This document shows positions 31,037 to 39,045 of a DNA stretch of 46,471 nucleotides, one piece after another (positions within the stretch are counted from its first letter, which is position 1; the number at the start of each line of letters is the position of its first letter). The stretch is from a virus. The stretch spans positions 1-46,471 of IMG/VR virus record IMGVR_UViG_3300019850_000187; one strand, 5' to 3'. The position numbers and the translations under genes were made by a program. The notes beneath the pieces are model-generated. The model was not told the DNA's origin. It saw nothing but the letters and a program-made list of their open reading frames with translations, and ran no database searches.

Positions 31037-31394
31037 AATTATCTCCTAATTCACTTTGTTAATAATAAATATTATATCAAAATTAAACTATATAATTAAG
31101 TTATTTTATATGTTTTTTACCACCCCTAATCCACTTTTCTTTAAATTTACTCCATATTTATGCTGTTTTCCTTGCCGTAAATGGGGGGTAGAATGGCTCT
31201 TTTCTTCTTTTTTGTAGTTTGAGTTTTCAAGTGGGCTAAAAAGGCTTGTTTTAGCTTCTATATAGAAAATCTCTTCTATATAGAAAATCTCTTCTATATA
31301 GAAAATCTCTTCTATATATTAAAAATCTCTCCCTTAACTTTTATTTAAATTTAAAATATTCTATAAAAAATAATTTTTTATAGAAAGGAGAGCC
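31037..31394 (+). promoter_or_regulatory. Upstream region of lysis-packaging operon
   Basis: No gene in 358 bases. It holds the four-unit array (31256-31327), then a perfect 11-bp hairpin (arms 31360-31370 and 31374-31384) whose 3' arm ends at the AAAGGAG ribosome site of the first gene. The hairpin could mask the site or stabilise the leader. Confidence 0.6.
31256..31327 (+). repeat. Array A: four 18-bp direct repeats before late operon
   Basis: Units start at 31256, 31274, 31292 and 31310. The first three are identical, TTCTATATAGAAAATCTC; its first 12 bases (TTCTATATAGAA) are a perfect palindrome. The fourth is TTCTATATATTAAAAATC. The same fourth unit with one change, in the same 18-bp register, ends array B at 44561-44578. 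Both arrays stop about 65 bases before a start codon and continue as TCTC(C/T)CTTAA. The likely reading is clustered operator or activator sites controlling two late operons. Confidence 0.85.
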
Positions 31395-31844
31395 ATGATA
31401 GAGACCAACTTGACAATGGCTGCAACCAAAGCAGGTGGACTGTTGAGTGGTTCAAGCTTGTTTGCCAGTATGGTGATTAGCCAAGATCCAATTTATCTGT
31501 TTTTGGGTGTTTTGGGTGCTGTGATTTCCCTGCTGGGGATGATACATGAAGTTGTTAAAAATAGGATTGAGGCTATCGGGAAATTTAAAATAATAGGAGA
31601 GCTTTTAAAGGCTCTGTTGTTTGGATTTATCCTCACGCCAATGATTTTTATGATTTATTTGCGTTTTGGGAATGAGTTTTTTGCTTATATACTAGGAAGT
31701 GAAAGTGTGGTTGAGGGCAAACTAAACTCTTTTTGGCTTTTGGCTTCTATTTTGACCAGCTGGTATGTGTTGCCGATTTGGGATTTTGTGCTTAAAATTA
31801 TTCCTATGGTACTTAAAAAGTGGATTGAGAGAAAAATAAAATGA
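31395..31844 (+). CDS. Holin-like multi-pass membrane protein
   Basis: 149 residues, strong AAAGGAGAG ribosome site. Membrane helices near 20-48 (LFASMVISQDPIYLFLGVLGAVISLLGMI), 70-90 (LLKALLFGFILTPMIFMIYL) and 112-140 (FWLLASILTSWYVLPIWDFVLKIIPM), with a basic C-terminus. First gene of a clear lysis cassette, so it most likely forms the membrane hole that releases the endolysin. Some tail-anchored phage membrane proteins look alike; the call rests on topology and neighbours. Confidence 0.7.
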   Translation: MIETNLTMAATKAGGLLSGSSLFASMVISQDPIYLFLGVLGAVISLLGMIHEVVKNRIEAIGKFKIIGELLKALLFGFILTPMIFMIYLRFGNEFFAYILGSESVVEGKLNSFWLLASILTSWYVLPIWDFVLKIIPMVLKKWIERKIK

Positions 31845-32089
31845 ATGGAAATATACTCTTTGAGAATTTAAATTTATTTACGATAACTCCTTTGATATTT
31901 GCTTCATTGTTGGCTCTTCTTTTAACAACAGGCATATGGAAAAGAGAGATTATTTTGTCTCTTTTTATGGTTGTTTATGCGATTTGTAGCACTTTGGTTT
32001 TATATGGAGAGATGGAGTGGTCTTTTGTTATCAATGATGTTTCTTCGGTTACAGTTGTGCTTTACGCACTGTTTAGAAAAAGGATTTAG
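31841..32089 (+). CDS. Small membrane protein, second holin or antiholin
   Basis: 82 residues, four-base overlap with the holin-like gene. Two or three short membrane helices (LFTITPLIFASLLALLLTTGIW, IILSLFMVVYAICSTLVLY, VSSVTVVLYALF). A Lys-rich end (RKRI). Two adjacent small membrane proteins before the spanins is typical of holin/antiholin pairs. Which is which cannot be told from sequence. Confidence 0.65.
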   Translation: MNGNILFENLNLFTITPLIFASLLALLLTTGIWKREIILSLFMVVYAICSTLVLYGEMEWSFVINDVSSVTVVLYALFRKRI

Positions 32090-32090
32090 A

Positions 32091-32411
32091 GTGATTGGTG
32101 GGTTAAATGTTCTGAGCTTCATTTATGATAGTCGAAAGGTTTTTGGTTGGCTCTTTGGCATGGCTATGGTTGGCTCTTTGGTTTGGTACCTGGTGTATAC
32201 GTTTCATTTCAAAGTGATAGATGAGCTTGAAAATAGAGTTACATTGGTTCAGGTTGATTTATCAAAATGCAAAAAAAGAAACATTAAGATTTTTAATACT
32301 CAAAATGAGAGTGTGTTTGATGGGTATAGAGAAAGAATAAAGGAGATAGACGATGAAGAGATTGTTGTTGATGAGTTTAACAGCTCTAACTATGATTGGA
32401 TGTACCAGTAA
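32091..32411 (+). CDS. Rz: Inner-membrane spanin (Rz-like)
   Basis: 106 residues from GTG 32091, with AAAAGGA before it; the frame is open further upstream but only as a shadow of the previous gene. One N-terminal membrane helix (FGWLFGMAMVGSLVWYLVYTF, about 17-38), then a periplasmic helix rich in charged residues (VIDELENRVTLVQVDLSKC). This is i-spanin topology. The o-spanin gene starts inside it in the +1 frame, the nested plan of lambda Rz/Rz1. Together they fuse inner and outer membranes in the last lysis step. Confidence 0.8.
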   Translation: MIGGLNVLSFIYDSRKVFGWLFGMAMVGSLVWYLVYTFHFKVIDELENRVTLVQVDLSKCKKRNIKIFNTQNESVFDGYRERIKEIDDEEIVVDEFNSSNYDWMYQ

Positions 32412-32691
32412 GGATTGTGTTCCTTGTAAGGATGCTTTGTTTCCAAAGTTGAAAACAATAGAGCTTAATAGTACGATGTTGATTCCTGCTTACAGGATAG
32501 ATAGAGATGCGATACGGATAGTTGATGATAATGTATCTATGAAAATAGATACTTTTCGAGAAATAAAAGAGGGTGATGATTTAAAGGTTAAGTATCTTTT
32601 GAATCGTTTGAAAGCATTTATACTTGGTCTTAGTGCTATGAATGAACAAGCTATCAGATTTAATAAGGAATTTGGTGATGAAAAAGAGTGA
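32353..32691 (+). CDS. Rz1: Outer-membrane lipoprotein spanin (Rz1-like)
   Basis: 112 residues. Lipoprotein signal peptide with a lipobox-like MIGC (Cys17) after MKRLLLMSLTALT. The mature part is longer than lambda Rz1 and lacks its Pro-rich stretch, but has acidic helices (FREIKEGDDLKVKYLLNRLKAFI). Overlaps Rz by 59 bases in another frame and the endolysin by 14 bases. An o-spanin is the best explanation for a lipoprotein nested in an Rz-like gene before an endolysin. Confidence 0.78.
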   Translation: MKRLLLMSLTALTMIGCTSKDCVPCKDALFPKLKTIELNSTMLIPAYRIDRDAIRIVDDNVSMKIDTFREIKEGDDLKVKYLLNRLKAFILGLSAMNEQAIRFNKEFGDEKE

Positions 32692-33169
32692 TGCTATTGT
32701 ATTGATAACGTCGAAATGTAGAGAGATGGGTATAGATAGGGTTGAGCAGATTCAGTATGTGATAGCGACTGTTGAGCATGAGACTGCTGGAACTTTTGAA
32801 CCTGTTGAAGAGGCTTATTGGGTAAAGAATCCTGATAAATGGCGAAGAAAAAATCTAAAGTATTATCCTTACTATGGTCGTGGGTTTGTTCAGCTTACTC
32901 ATAAGTATAATTATGCAAAGTTTAGTAAGATTATGGGTATTGACTTGGTTGGAAAACCTGAGCTGGCATTGGATTTTGATAACTCTTTGTTTATTTTGAT
33001 TTACGGGATGATTCACGGAACTTTTACAGGTAAAAAGCTTGATGATTATTTTAATGATGCTGGGTCAAACTTTGTTAAGGCTCGTAAGATTATCAATGGT
33101 ATGGATAAAGCTCGTAAGATTGCTTTGTTGGCACAATATGTTAGGGTTGGGGAACATGAGATTTTATAG
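32678..33169 (+). CDS. Endolysin, GH19/chitinase-like lysozyme
   Basis: 163 residues from ATG 32678 (AAGGA upstream), not from the ATG 36 bases earlier. The GH19-type core is clear: YVIATVEHETAGTFEPVEEAYW with the catalytic Glu most likely Glu33 or Glu35, then YYPYYGRGFVQLTHKYNYAKFSKIMGIDLV (about 62-92) forming the substrate groove. It cuts the glycan strands of peptidoglycan. No signal peptide, so it needs the holin. It overlaps the DUF1353 gene by 14 bases. Confidence 0.9.
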   Translation: MKKSDAIVLITSKCREMGIDRVEQIQYVIATVEHETAGTFEPVEEAYWVKNPDKWRRKNLKYYPYYGRGFVQLTHKYNYAKFSKIMGIDLVGKPELALDFDNSLFILIYGMIHGTFTGKKLDDYFNDAGSNFVKARKIINGMDKARKIALLAQYVRVGEHEIL

Positions 33170-33521
33170 AGATGTGGTTATTTCTCCATTACCTGAACAT
33201 AAGTATATTTTGAATGAAGAGTATAGATATAGAGATGTGATTGTTCCTATTGGGTTTGTGACCAATGGGGCTGATATTCCTAGAGTTTTTTGGTCTTTTT
33301 ATCCTCCTAATAGAAGTGATTATCTACCTGCTGTTGTGGTGCATGATTATTTATGTAATATTGGTGAATATGAAAAGGCTGATAGGTATTTTAGAGAGAT
33401 ATTGGTAGCTCTTGGGATTAGTGATGTTGATGTGTTTGTGTTGTGGGGTGGGGTTAGGTTTTATTCTATTTATTTACGACCAATAGAAAAAAAGTTAAAA
33501 AATGCTGTAGGGGTAAAATAG
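33156..33521 (+). CDS. DUF1353 family phage protein
   Basis: 121 residues from ATG 33156. Typical DUF1353 features: FYRDVVISPLPEHKYILNEEYRYRD, then IPIGFVTNGADIPRVFWSFYPP and YLPAVVVHDYLCNIG, with a conserved His-Asp pair (HDYL). The family is common next to phage lysis genes; its function is unknown, and the His/Asp pattern has suggested a metal-dependent hydrolase. Here it ends the lysis cassette. Confidence 0.8.
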   Translation: MRFYRDVVISPLPEHKYILNEEYRYRDVIVPIGFVTNGADIPRVFWSFYPPNRSDYLPAVVVHDYLCNIGEYEKADRYFREILVALGISDVDVFVLWGGVRFYSIYLRPIEKKLKNAVGVK

Positions 33522-33527
33522 GGGTAA

Positions 33528-33689
33528 ATGGTGAAAAATAAAAACCTTTTTGAATCCCTAAAGTATGGGCTTTTGTTTGAATTATTAAAGAAAAGTAAGA
33601 GTTTTCTTATATTATTCCATAGTATCCACTATATTTGGGGATTTGCTTCTATTTTGGCTATTTTGCTTAGGGGTAAACGATGGGGGTAA
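33528..33689 (+). CDS. Possible 53-residue membrane protein
   Basis: ATG 33528 (or GTG 33531), with AGGGG just upstream. One membrane helix (FLILFHSIHYIWGFASILAIL) follows a basic N-terminus. It overlaps the integrase 2 start by 10 bases. The gap also contains AGGGGTAAA at 33509-33517, 33520-33528 and 33669-33677, and GGGGGTAAA at 33682-33690. These could be protein sites around integrase 2, so coding is not certain. Confidence 0.4.
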   Translation: MVKNKNLFESLKYGLLFELLKKSKSFLILFHSIHYIWGFASILAILLRGKRWG

Positions 33690-34771
33690 AAAAGGGTTTT
33701 GTGAATTCTAAGAAGTATGAGGCGAAGGTTAAGCTTTATTATCCTGCTGATTATGCTGATACGAAAGATATTATTTATTATGTTACGTACAAAACATCAG
33801 GTGGGAAAAAAGAACTTGTTCCTGTTGGGAGAAAGTCGAATGGTTGGAACGAGAAGAGAGCTTTTAACCAGAGAGCAAAGTTGATTGATAAAGATAAATT
33901 TGGCTCAGGTGTTCATAATGATTCTGTAACGGTTGGTGAATTGGCTGCTGAATATTTTGAATGGGCTGAAGTACACAATAGGTCCTGGAGGAAAACGCAA
34001 CAAAAATATAATAAGCATATTTCTTATTTAGACAATGTGGTTGTTATGTCTTTGAAAGATTTAGACGTTACTAAGTTACAGAAAAAGTTGAAAGATAAAA
34101 AAGTGGCAGATTCTTATAACAATGACATTGTTGGAATATTGACTGCTGTCGTGAATTTTGGTGTTAAAAAAGGAATTATTGAGTATAGCCCATTTAAGGA
34201 TTTGAAAAAGATGAAGGTGGATAACAGCAGGAAAAGGTGGCTTAAGAAAGATGAGATTGAAAAACTCTTAGAAGTAGTTAAAGACAATGAATATTTCAGA
34301 AGATTTGTATTGATTGGTATTCATACTGGAGCTAGAGCTTCAAGTATCTTGAGCATCAAAAAATCAGATATAGATTTCGATAACATGAGAATAGAAATAA
34401 GGAATCAGAAAGGGAGCAGTAGCTACACGAATCCAATTAGTAAGGAGTTTTGTGATGCAATGATTGACATTGATGATGGTTATATTGTTGGTGGAAATTC
34501 AAAAATAAGATATAACACTTTTTATAATACTTTTTCTAAAGTTTTGAACTCTTTATTTAACAGTTGTCTTGATAAATCTAGCAAAAAAAGAGTAAAGATG
34601 CATACGCTAAGACACACTTATGCTTCACATTTGGCTCTAAAGAATACTCCTTTAGACAAAATTAAAAAGCTTATGGATCACAAGGATATCAATATTACGC
34701 TTAGGTATGCTCACCTTATGCCAGATGCTGGAGAGGAGTTTGTGAAAAAATTATATAAAGAAAGTGAGTAG
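33680..34771 (+). CDS. Tyrosine recombinase/integrase 2
   Basis: 363 residues. N-terminal beta-sheet (about 1-75, YVTYKTSGGKKELVPVGRK), SAM-like domain (about 85-175), catalytic domain with all residues: Arg in GARASSIL, Lys in the beta-hairpin, HTLRHTYAS, MDHKD and the nucleophile Tyr in LRYAHLMPDAG. It is not a close copy of integrase 1: different N-terminus and a full HxxR box. Unusually, it lies in the late operon between lysis and packaging genes, on the late strand. It could resolve genome multimers, invert or excise something, or be a relic of a second mobile element. No att site could be assigned. Confidence 0.92.
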   Translation: MGVKKGFVNSKKYEAKVKLYYPADYADTKDIIYYVTYKTSGGKKELVPVGRKSNGWNEKRAFNQRAKLIDKDKFGSGVHNDSVTVGELAAEYFEWAEVHNRSWRKTQQKYNKHISYLDNVVVMSLKDLDVTKLQKKLKDKKVADSYNNDIVGILTAVVNFGVKKGIIEYSPFKDLKKMKVDNSRKRWLKKDEIEKLLEVVKDNEYFRRFVLIGIHTGARASSILSIKKSDIDFDNMRIEIRNQKGSSSYTNPISKEFCDAMIDIDDGYIVGGNSKIRYNTFYNTFSKVLNSLFNSCLDKSSKKRVKMHTLRHTYASHLALKNTPLDKIKKLMDHKDINITLRYAHLMPDAGEEFVKKLYKESE

Positions 34772-34776
34772 TAATT

Positions 34777-35565
34777 GTGAAGTTTAAAAAACTAAAAGCT
34801 CCATTTGGGTGGGTCGGTGGCAAGAGTCAGTTAGCAACTGATATTGTTAAGATGATGCCTGAACATAAGATGTATGTTGAAGTGTTTGGAGGTGGGCTTA
34901 ATGTGTTGTACGCAAAAGAGAAGATTAACCTTGAGGTTATTAATGACATTAATGGAGAGTTGGTTAACCTGCATAGGCACATTAGAAAGAGTCCAGAGAG
35001 TTTAAGTTTTTATCTCAAGCAATTTTTGATTAGTCGTGAGTTGTTTGATGATATGAAGTTTAAGAGATTTAAACCTAGAAATGATATTGAAAGAGCAGCC
35101 GTTTATTATTATCTTATCTCTCAAAGTTTTGGGAGTAAGGGTGATAATTTTGCGATGAGTACCAAGAGCTTTAGAAAGCCTAAATATATTTACAAGAGTT
35201 TTTATAAATGGTCAAGGCGTTTACGCAATACAACGATAGAAAATATGAGCTTTGAGAAGCTAATTAAGACTTATGATAAAGAGGGTGCATTTTTTTATTG
35301 TGACCCACCTTATTATAAAACTGAGAAGTATTATAAAAATATTGGTGAGTTTGGTGAGAGGGAGCATAGGCTTTTGGCAGATTTGTTGCGTAAGTCCAAG
35401 AGTAAGTGGCTGGTCTCTTATAATGACTGTGAGTTTATTTGTGAGCTTTACCAAGGATTTAACATTTTAGAATCTAAAGAGATTGAATATTTACTTGGTA
35501 AGAATGCACATGGTAAAAGGAAAGTTATTAAAGAGATTTATATTTGTAATTATGAGGTAGGATAA
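34777..35565 (+). CDS. dam: Adenine-specific DNA methyltransferase (Dam/D12 class)
   Basis: 262 residues, GTG start five bases after integrase 2. Class D12 motifs: PFGWVGGKSQL (SAM-binding motif X), YVEVFGGGLNVLY (motif I) and FFYCDPPYY (motif IV, DPPY catalytic). The target cannot be read from sequence; GATC is usual for this family. It would methylate phage DNA against restriction, or tune packaging and gene expression. Cotranscribed with the packaging genes. Confidence 0.93.
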   Translation: MKFKKLKAPFGWVGGKSQLATDIVKMMPEHKMYVEVFGGGLNVLYAKEKINLEVINDINGELVNLHRHIRKSPESLSFYLKQFLISRELFDDMKFKRFKPRNDIERAAVYYYLISQSFGSKGDNFAMSTKSFRKPKYIYKSFYKWSRRLRNTTIENMSFEKLIKTYDKEGAFFYCDPPYYKTEKYYKNIGEFGEREHRLLADLLRKSKSKWLVSYNDCEFICELYQGFNILESKEIEYLLGKNAHGKRKVIKEIYICNYEVG

Positions 35566-35566
35566 T

Positions 35567-36157
35567 ATGAGCAATAATACTATTTTAAGCCTAGACATAG
35601 ATGCTTATGGATTTGAAGAGTTGTTAGAAGCTATTGAGCCTAAAAATGCAATTAGGGCAATTGCTAAAACTGCAAAAGAAGAGGGTCGTAGATTTACTAC
35701 TCAAGCGACAAAAGATGTTAGAGCAGAATATAATATAAAGTCTGGTGATATAAAAAAATCCATAAAGACCAAGTTTCATAATAGACCACCATATTTTGCC
35801 TATGAAATTGTGATTGAGGATAAAAAGCTGTCTCTTAATTACTTCGGTACAACAACTAAGAATAAAAAAGTGAATGCAACATCACGAAAAGGTAAAAAGT
35901 TTAGGACCACCAGAAAATTTGTTAGTGTGAAAATAAAACGTAAAGAAAAAAGAAAAGTAGTAAAGGGAGCTTTTTATGGTAAGAACCATAAGTTGTTTAA
36001 GAGAGAGGGTAAAGACAGGATGCCAATCAAATCACTTAGTACGTTATCTGTTGCACAGATGTTTCATGAAGATAATCTTCAGCCAGCAATTGATAAGTTT
36101 AAAGAGAATTATCCTAAGACAATGGAGAGAAATTTACTTTTCTATATGGGGAAATAA
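35567..36157 (+). CDS. Minor tail protein Z-like (GPZ)
   Basis: 196 residues, close to lambda gpZ in length. The pattern is AIAKTAKEEGRRFTTQATKDVRAEYNIKSGDIKKSI, then a basic beta region and an end with NLQPAIDKFKENYPKTM, typical of prophage minor tail protein Z. It lies before the terminase genes rather than among the tail genes, an unusual position seen in some Campylobacterota prophages. Role: tail completion or head-tail joining. Confidence 0.7.
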   Translation: MSNNTILSLDIDAYGFEELLEAIEPKNAIRAIAKTAKEEGRRFTTQATKDVRAEYNIKSGDIKKSIKTKFHNRPPYFAYEIVIEDKKLSLNYFGTTTKNKKVNATSRKGKKFRTTRKFVSVKIKRKEKRKVVKGAFYGKNHKLFKREGKDRMPIKSLSTLSVAQMFHEDNLQPAIDKFKENYPKTMERNLLFYMGK

Positions 36158-36234
36158 AAAAGGTACTCCTAAGAGTGGCTTTATTCTACGGTTCATCGAA
36201 TCCCATTTTTTACCTAGATATAGGCTAAAATATC

Positions 36235-36353
36235 ATGTTACGCTGTTACTCATTGTTTGCGTAACATTTTTTATTGAAAGCCCAAAATTTAGGAGTTTTC
36301 TTGGTTTTACATGAGTTGAAACATCGTAACATTTTAAGGAGGTAGCGTAACAT
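36235..36353 (+). other. cos/pac-like CGTAACAT repeat cluster
   Basis: ATGTTACGC (36235-36243) and its exact complement GCGTAACAT (36259-36267) form an inverted pair. CGTAACAT recurs at 36325-36332, and GCGTAACAT at 36345-36353 overlaps the start codon of the small terminase gene. In lambda the R sites bound by the Nu1 subunit lie at this point. The cluster is therefore a candidate packaging-start site or an autoregulatory operator. It fills a 194-base gap. Confidence 0.6.
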
Positions 36354-36816
36354 GAAGTGGAGTTCAACTGATTTTGGTGCAATTATTGGTAAAAGTAAAA
36401 TGCAGGTCAATAGATATAGGAAAGATGGAATGCCATGTATACAGGAAGGTAAGAATTATCTTTTTGATTTTGATTCAATTAGGTGGCTATTTAATAATGG
36501 CATAGAGCAGATAAATAGAATAGATGATTCGGATGATGTCGAACTGTTACCAGCTCGTGAAAGAAAAGATTTGGCTGATGCTAAAAATAAAGAGTTTGAT
36601 CTTGCTGTTAAGATGAAGCAGTATATCCCACAAGACGTAGCTAAATCAAATGGTTCAAATGCTGGACTTTTTGTTAGAGAGGTGTTATCAAGTCTGCCTG
36701 ATAGGTTTATACCAAGGTTGGAGATTTCTGATGAGGATAAGCACTATTTAAGAGTCGAACTAAAAGAGGAGATATATGAAACGCTAGTGAAAATTAGCAA
36801 TTTTGCAAAAGGATAG
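36352..36816 (+). CDS. terS: Terminase small subunit (Nu1-like)
   Basis: 154 residues with AAGGAGGT before the ATG. Residues 1-45 are a MerR-like winged helix (MKWSSTDFGAIIGKSKMQVNRYRKDG), as in lambda Nu1. The middle has ARERKDLADAKNKEFDLAVKMKQYIP, a long helix for oligomerisation. The C-terminus (LPDRFIPRL, LKEEIYETLVKIS) contacts the large subunit. It recognises the packaging site, probably the repeats around its own start. Followed at two bases by the large subunit. Confidence 0.88.
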   Translation: MKWSSTDFGAIIGKSKMQVNRYRKDGMPCIQEGKNYLFDFDSIRWLFNNGIEQINRIDDSDDVELLPARERKDLADAKNKEFDLAVKMKQYIPQDVAKSNGSNAGLFVREVLSSLPDRFIPRLEISDEDKHYLRVELKEEIYETLVKISNFAKG

Positions 36817-36818
36817 AG

Positions 36819-38714
36819 ATGTCAATATTAATAGATTTTTTAGAGATTAATAGTTTAAACTTTGTTAATGCTGTTAAGCCACTACCAAATCTACTAATAT
36901 CTGATTGGGCTGATGAATATCGTGAGATTCCTTATGGAAGCTCTGAACCTGGGCGATGGCGAACAGTCCGAACACCATATCTGAAAGAGATAATGGATGT
37001 GATGAGTCCACAATCTTCTGTTCAAAAAGCCGTTGTTATCAAAGGCACACAGCTCGGTTTTACAGAGCTGGGCAACAATATAATAGGCTACTATATTCAC
37101 ATAGATCCTAGAAGTATTGGTCTATGGCTCCCAACTGATGCACTTGCAGAGCGACATGCTAAAAAGAAGATCTGGAAGATGATAGATGCTACTCCATCAC
37201 TTAAAGATGCTGTTCGACCTCGTAACAAAGGTACAGGTGAAAACTCAACCATTACACAGCTAATGTTTACAGGTGGTGCTGCTTCCATCTATGGTTCAAA
37301 CTCCTCTGCATCTTACCGTTCTGATTCTATCTCTGTAGCCATCAAAGATGATATTGATGGTTTTGTTGATGATGTAGAAGGCGAGGGTTCCCCGATAGAG
37401 CTTATTGAGAACCGTACCGATTCTTATGCCAATCGTAAGATCTATGAAAACTCTACACCAACCATTGATGGCATGAGCCATATTCAAACTGAGTTTGAAG
37501 AGTCCACACAGTCTGAATATTATATGCCATGTCCAGAGTGTACCCCAAAAGACAAAACACTTCAAAATAAATCCAACATGGTTAAGTTTGACATTGATAA
37601 CTTTAAATACACCCATGAAAACTACAAACTCATTTCCAATGTAGAATTTTGTTGTCCTCACTGTGGCTCACTCATCAAAGAGCATAACAAAACATGGATG
37701 ATGGACTATAACAATGGTGCTAAATTCATCAACAAACAAGAGCATAAAGTCAAAGGGTTTAAAGTTAACTCTTTTTACTCTCCTCTAGGCTGGACCAGCT
37801 GGGTAAGAATCATAGAAGAGTACCTAAAAGCCAAGAAAAAGCTCAAAGATGGTGACGACAGGCTGATGAAACGTTTCATCAACACGCGTTTGGCTGAGGT
37901 CTACAAACCAATGGTTAAAAAAACCGATGCAGACGAGCTTAAAAAACTGGTAATCGGTATAGATGAAGGAGTAGTACCAAAAGACACTTGGAAAATTGTT
38001 ATGTCAGTGGACGTACAAGGTGACCACTTTTGGTATGAGGTTCGCTGCTTACTTTATGGTGTCTCTTATCATGTTTTACAGTATGGAAGAGCCGAAACAT
38101 GGGAAGACATAGAAAACATCATGCGTGACCAATACTATGATGCAGAGGAGAGAGCCTACCAAGTAACTGTATGTGCTGTAGATAGTGGATACCGAACCGA
38201 TGAAGTCTATGAATTCTGTGTGGAAAATGAAGACATGTGTATACCGATCAAAGGTAAAACCACCATGGAAGCACGTTATCAAATCTCTACTCAAGAGAGG
38301 GAAACGTATAACATTAGACTCTATACTATCAATCCAAACAACTTTAAAGACATTTACGATGGTAAATTAAAAAGAAGTTTAGCACTGGTAGAAAAAAGAG
38401 AGTTGTCTGAAAAAAATGTCATAACATTCCATGCTCAATCAGATGCAACGCTCTATGAACAACTCACATCAGAGTACCGAATAACCATTAAAAACCGTGG
38501 TATAGAAAAGTTTGACTGGAAACGGTACAAAAAAGACAACCACCTCTTTGACTGTGCAACCTACAATACCTTTTTAGCAGAGTTCCTACACCATAGACGG
38601 CAAAAGAGACCAGCAGAAATTAAGAAAGTAGCACCAAAGCCTAAAGGTTCTAAGAGTGCTGGTAAAAGTAGGGGTGGTGGTCGTATTGATAGGAGTCATT
38701 TAGATAATTACTAA
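36819..38714 (+). CDS. terL: Terminase large subunit (GpA family)
   Basis: 631 residues. N-terminal ATPase: adenine-binding region near residue 25-60, Walker A-like VIKGTQLGFTE (about 72-82) and the YRSDSISVAIKDDIDGFVDDVEGEG Walker B region. A Cys pair region (CPECT, CPHCG, about 235-290) may bind zinc. Nuclease domain with MSVDVQGD, VDSGYRTDEVYEF and NHLFDCATYN, the acidic residues for DNA cutting. The end is basic and Gly-rich. Drives DNA into the prohead. In lambda-like genomes gpW and portal follow directly; here 5.9 kb of other genes come between. Confidence 0.95.
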   Translation: MSILIDFLEINSLNFVNAVKPLPNLLISDWADEYREIPYGSSEPGRWRTVRTPYLKEIMDVMSPQSSVQKAVVIKGTQLGFTELGNNIIGYYIHIDPRSIGLWLPTDALAERHAKKKIWKMIDATPSLKDAVRPRNKGTGENSTITQLMFTGGAASIYGSNSSASYRSDSISVAIKDDIDGFVDDVEGEGSPIELIENRTDSYANRKIYENSTPTIDGMSHIQTEFEESTQSEYYMPCPECTPKDKTLQNKSNMVKFDIDNFKYTHENYKLISNVEFCCPHCGSLIKEHNKTWMMDYNNGAKFINKQEHKVKGFKVNSFYSPLGWTSWVRIIEEYLKAKKKLKDGDDRLMKRFINTRLAEVYKPMVKKTDADELKKLVIGIDEGVVPKDTWKIVMSVDVQGDHFWYEVRCLLYGVSYHVLQYGRAETWEDIENIMRDQYYDAEERAYQVTVCAVDSGYRTDEVYEFCVENEDMCIPIKGKTTMEARYQISTQERETYNIRLYTINPNNFKDIYDGKLKRSLALVEKRELSEKNVITFHAQSDATLYEQLTSEYRITIKNRGIEKFDWKRYKKDNHLFDCATYNTFLAEFLHHRRQKRPAEIKKVAPKPKGSKSAGKSRGGGRIDRSHLDNY

Positions 38715-38779
38715 AGAACATATTTCTTAAATGTGCTAAAGCATTATACTAATACTAGAATATCTACGAGGAGTATAAA

Positions 38780-38821
38780 ATGAGTCTTGTTTCAAATTCA
38801 ATTCACCAGTTATCTATCTAG
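38780..38821 (+). CDS. Possible 13-residue leader peptide
   Basis: ATG 38780 has a strong CGAGGAG site at proper distance, but the frame stops after 13 codons (MSLVSNSIHQLSI). Either a regulatory leader peptide for the cargo genes or the remnant of a truncated gene at the island edge. The 105 bases after it hold no gene. Confidence 0.35.
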   Translation: MSLVSNSIHQLSI

Positions 38822-38926
38822 GTTTAAACGTCTGTTTTTTGTAAAAATATGCATATTGTTGTCTCTTTTTATGTAAAAATAAGACAAAATAGAGTAAAAT
38901 ATTATAAATAAACAAAAGGATAAAAG

Positions 38927-39034
38927 ATGAAAAATACATTTATGAAAAATCCAACAGCCGAACTAATCGAGAAGAGTTACTCTTCATACCTTGAAGAGGG
39001 TGATGCTGAGATTTTGGAGCAATTTTATAATTAG
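38927..39034 (+). CDS. 35-residue protein at start of cargo island
   Basis: AAAAGGA site eight bases before ATG 38927. The product starts MKNTFMKNPTAELIEKSYSS and ends acidic (YLEEGDAEILEQFYN). It ends 11 bases before the HTH gene, whose ribosome site overlaps the stop. A small partner of the HTH protein (toxin/antitoxin or co-regulator) is possible. Not recognised. Confidence 0.5.
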   Translation: MKNTFMKNPTAELIEKSYSSYLEEGDAEILEQFYN

Positions 39035-39045
39035 AGGAAAGGAAT

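Noticed and set aside
31256-31327. CRISPR-like array
   Set aside because: Units are 18 bp and contiguous with no spacers; same for 44507-44578.
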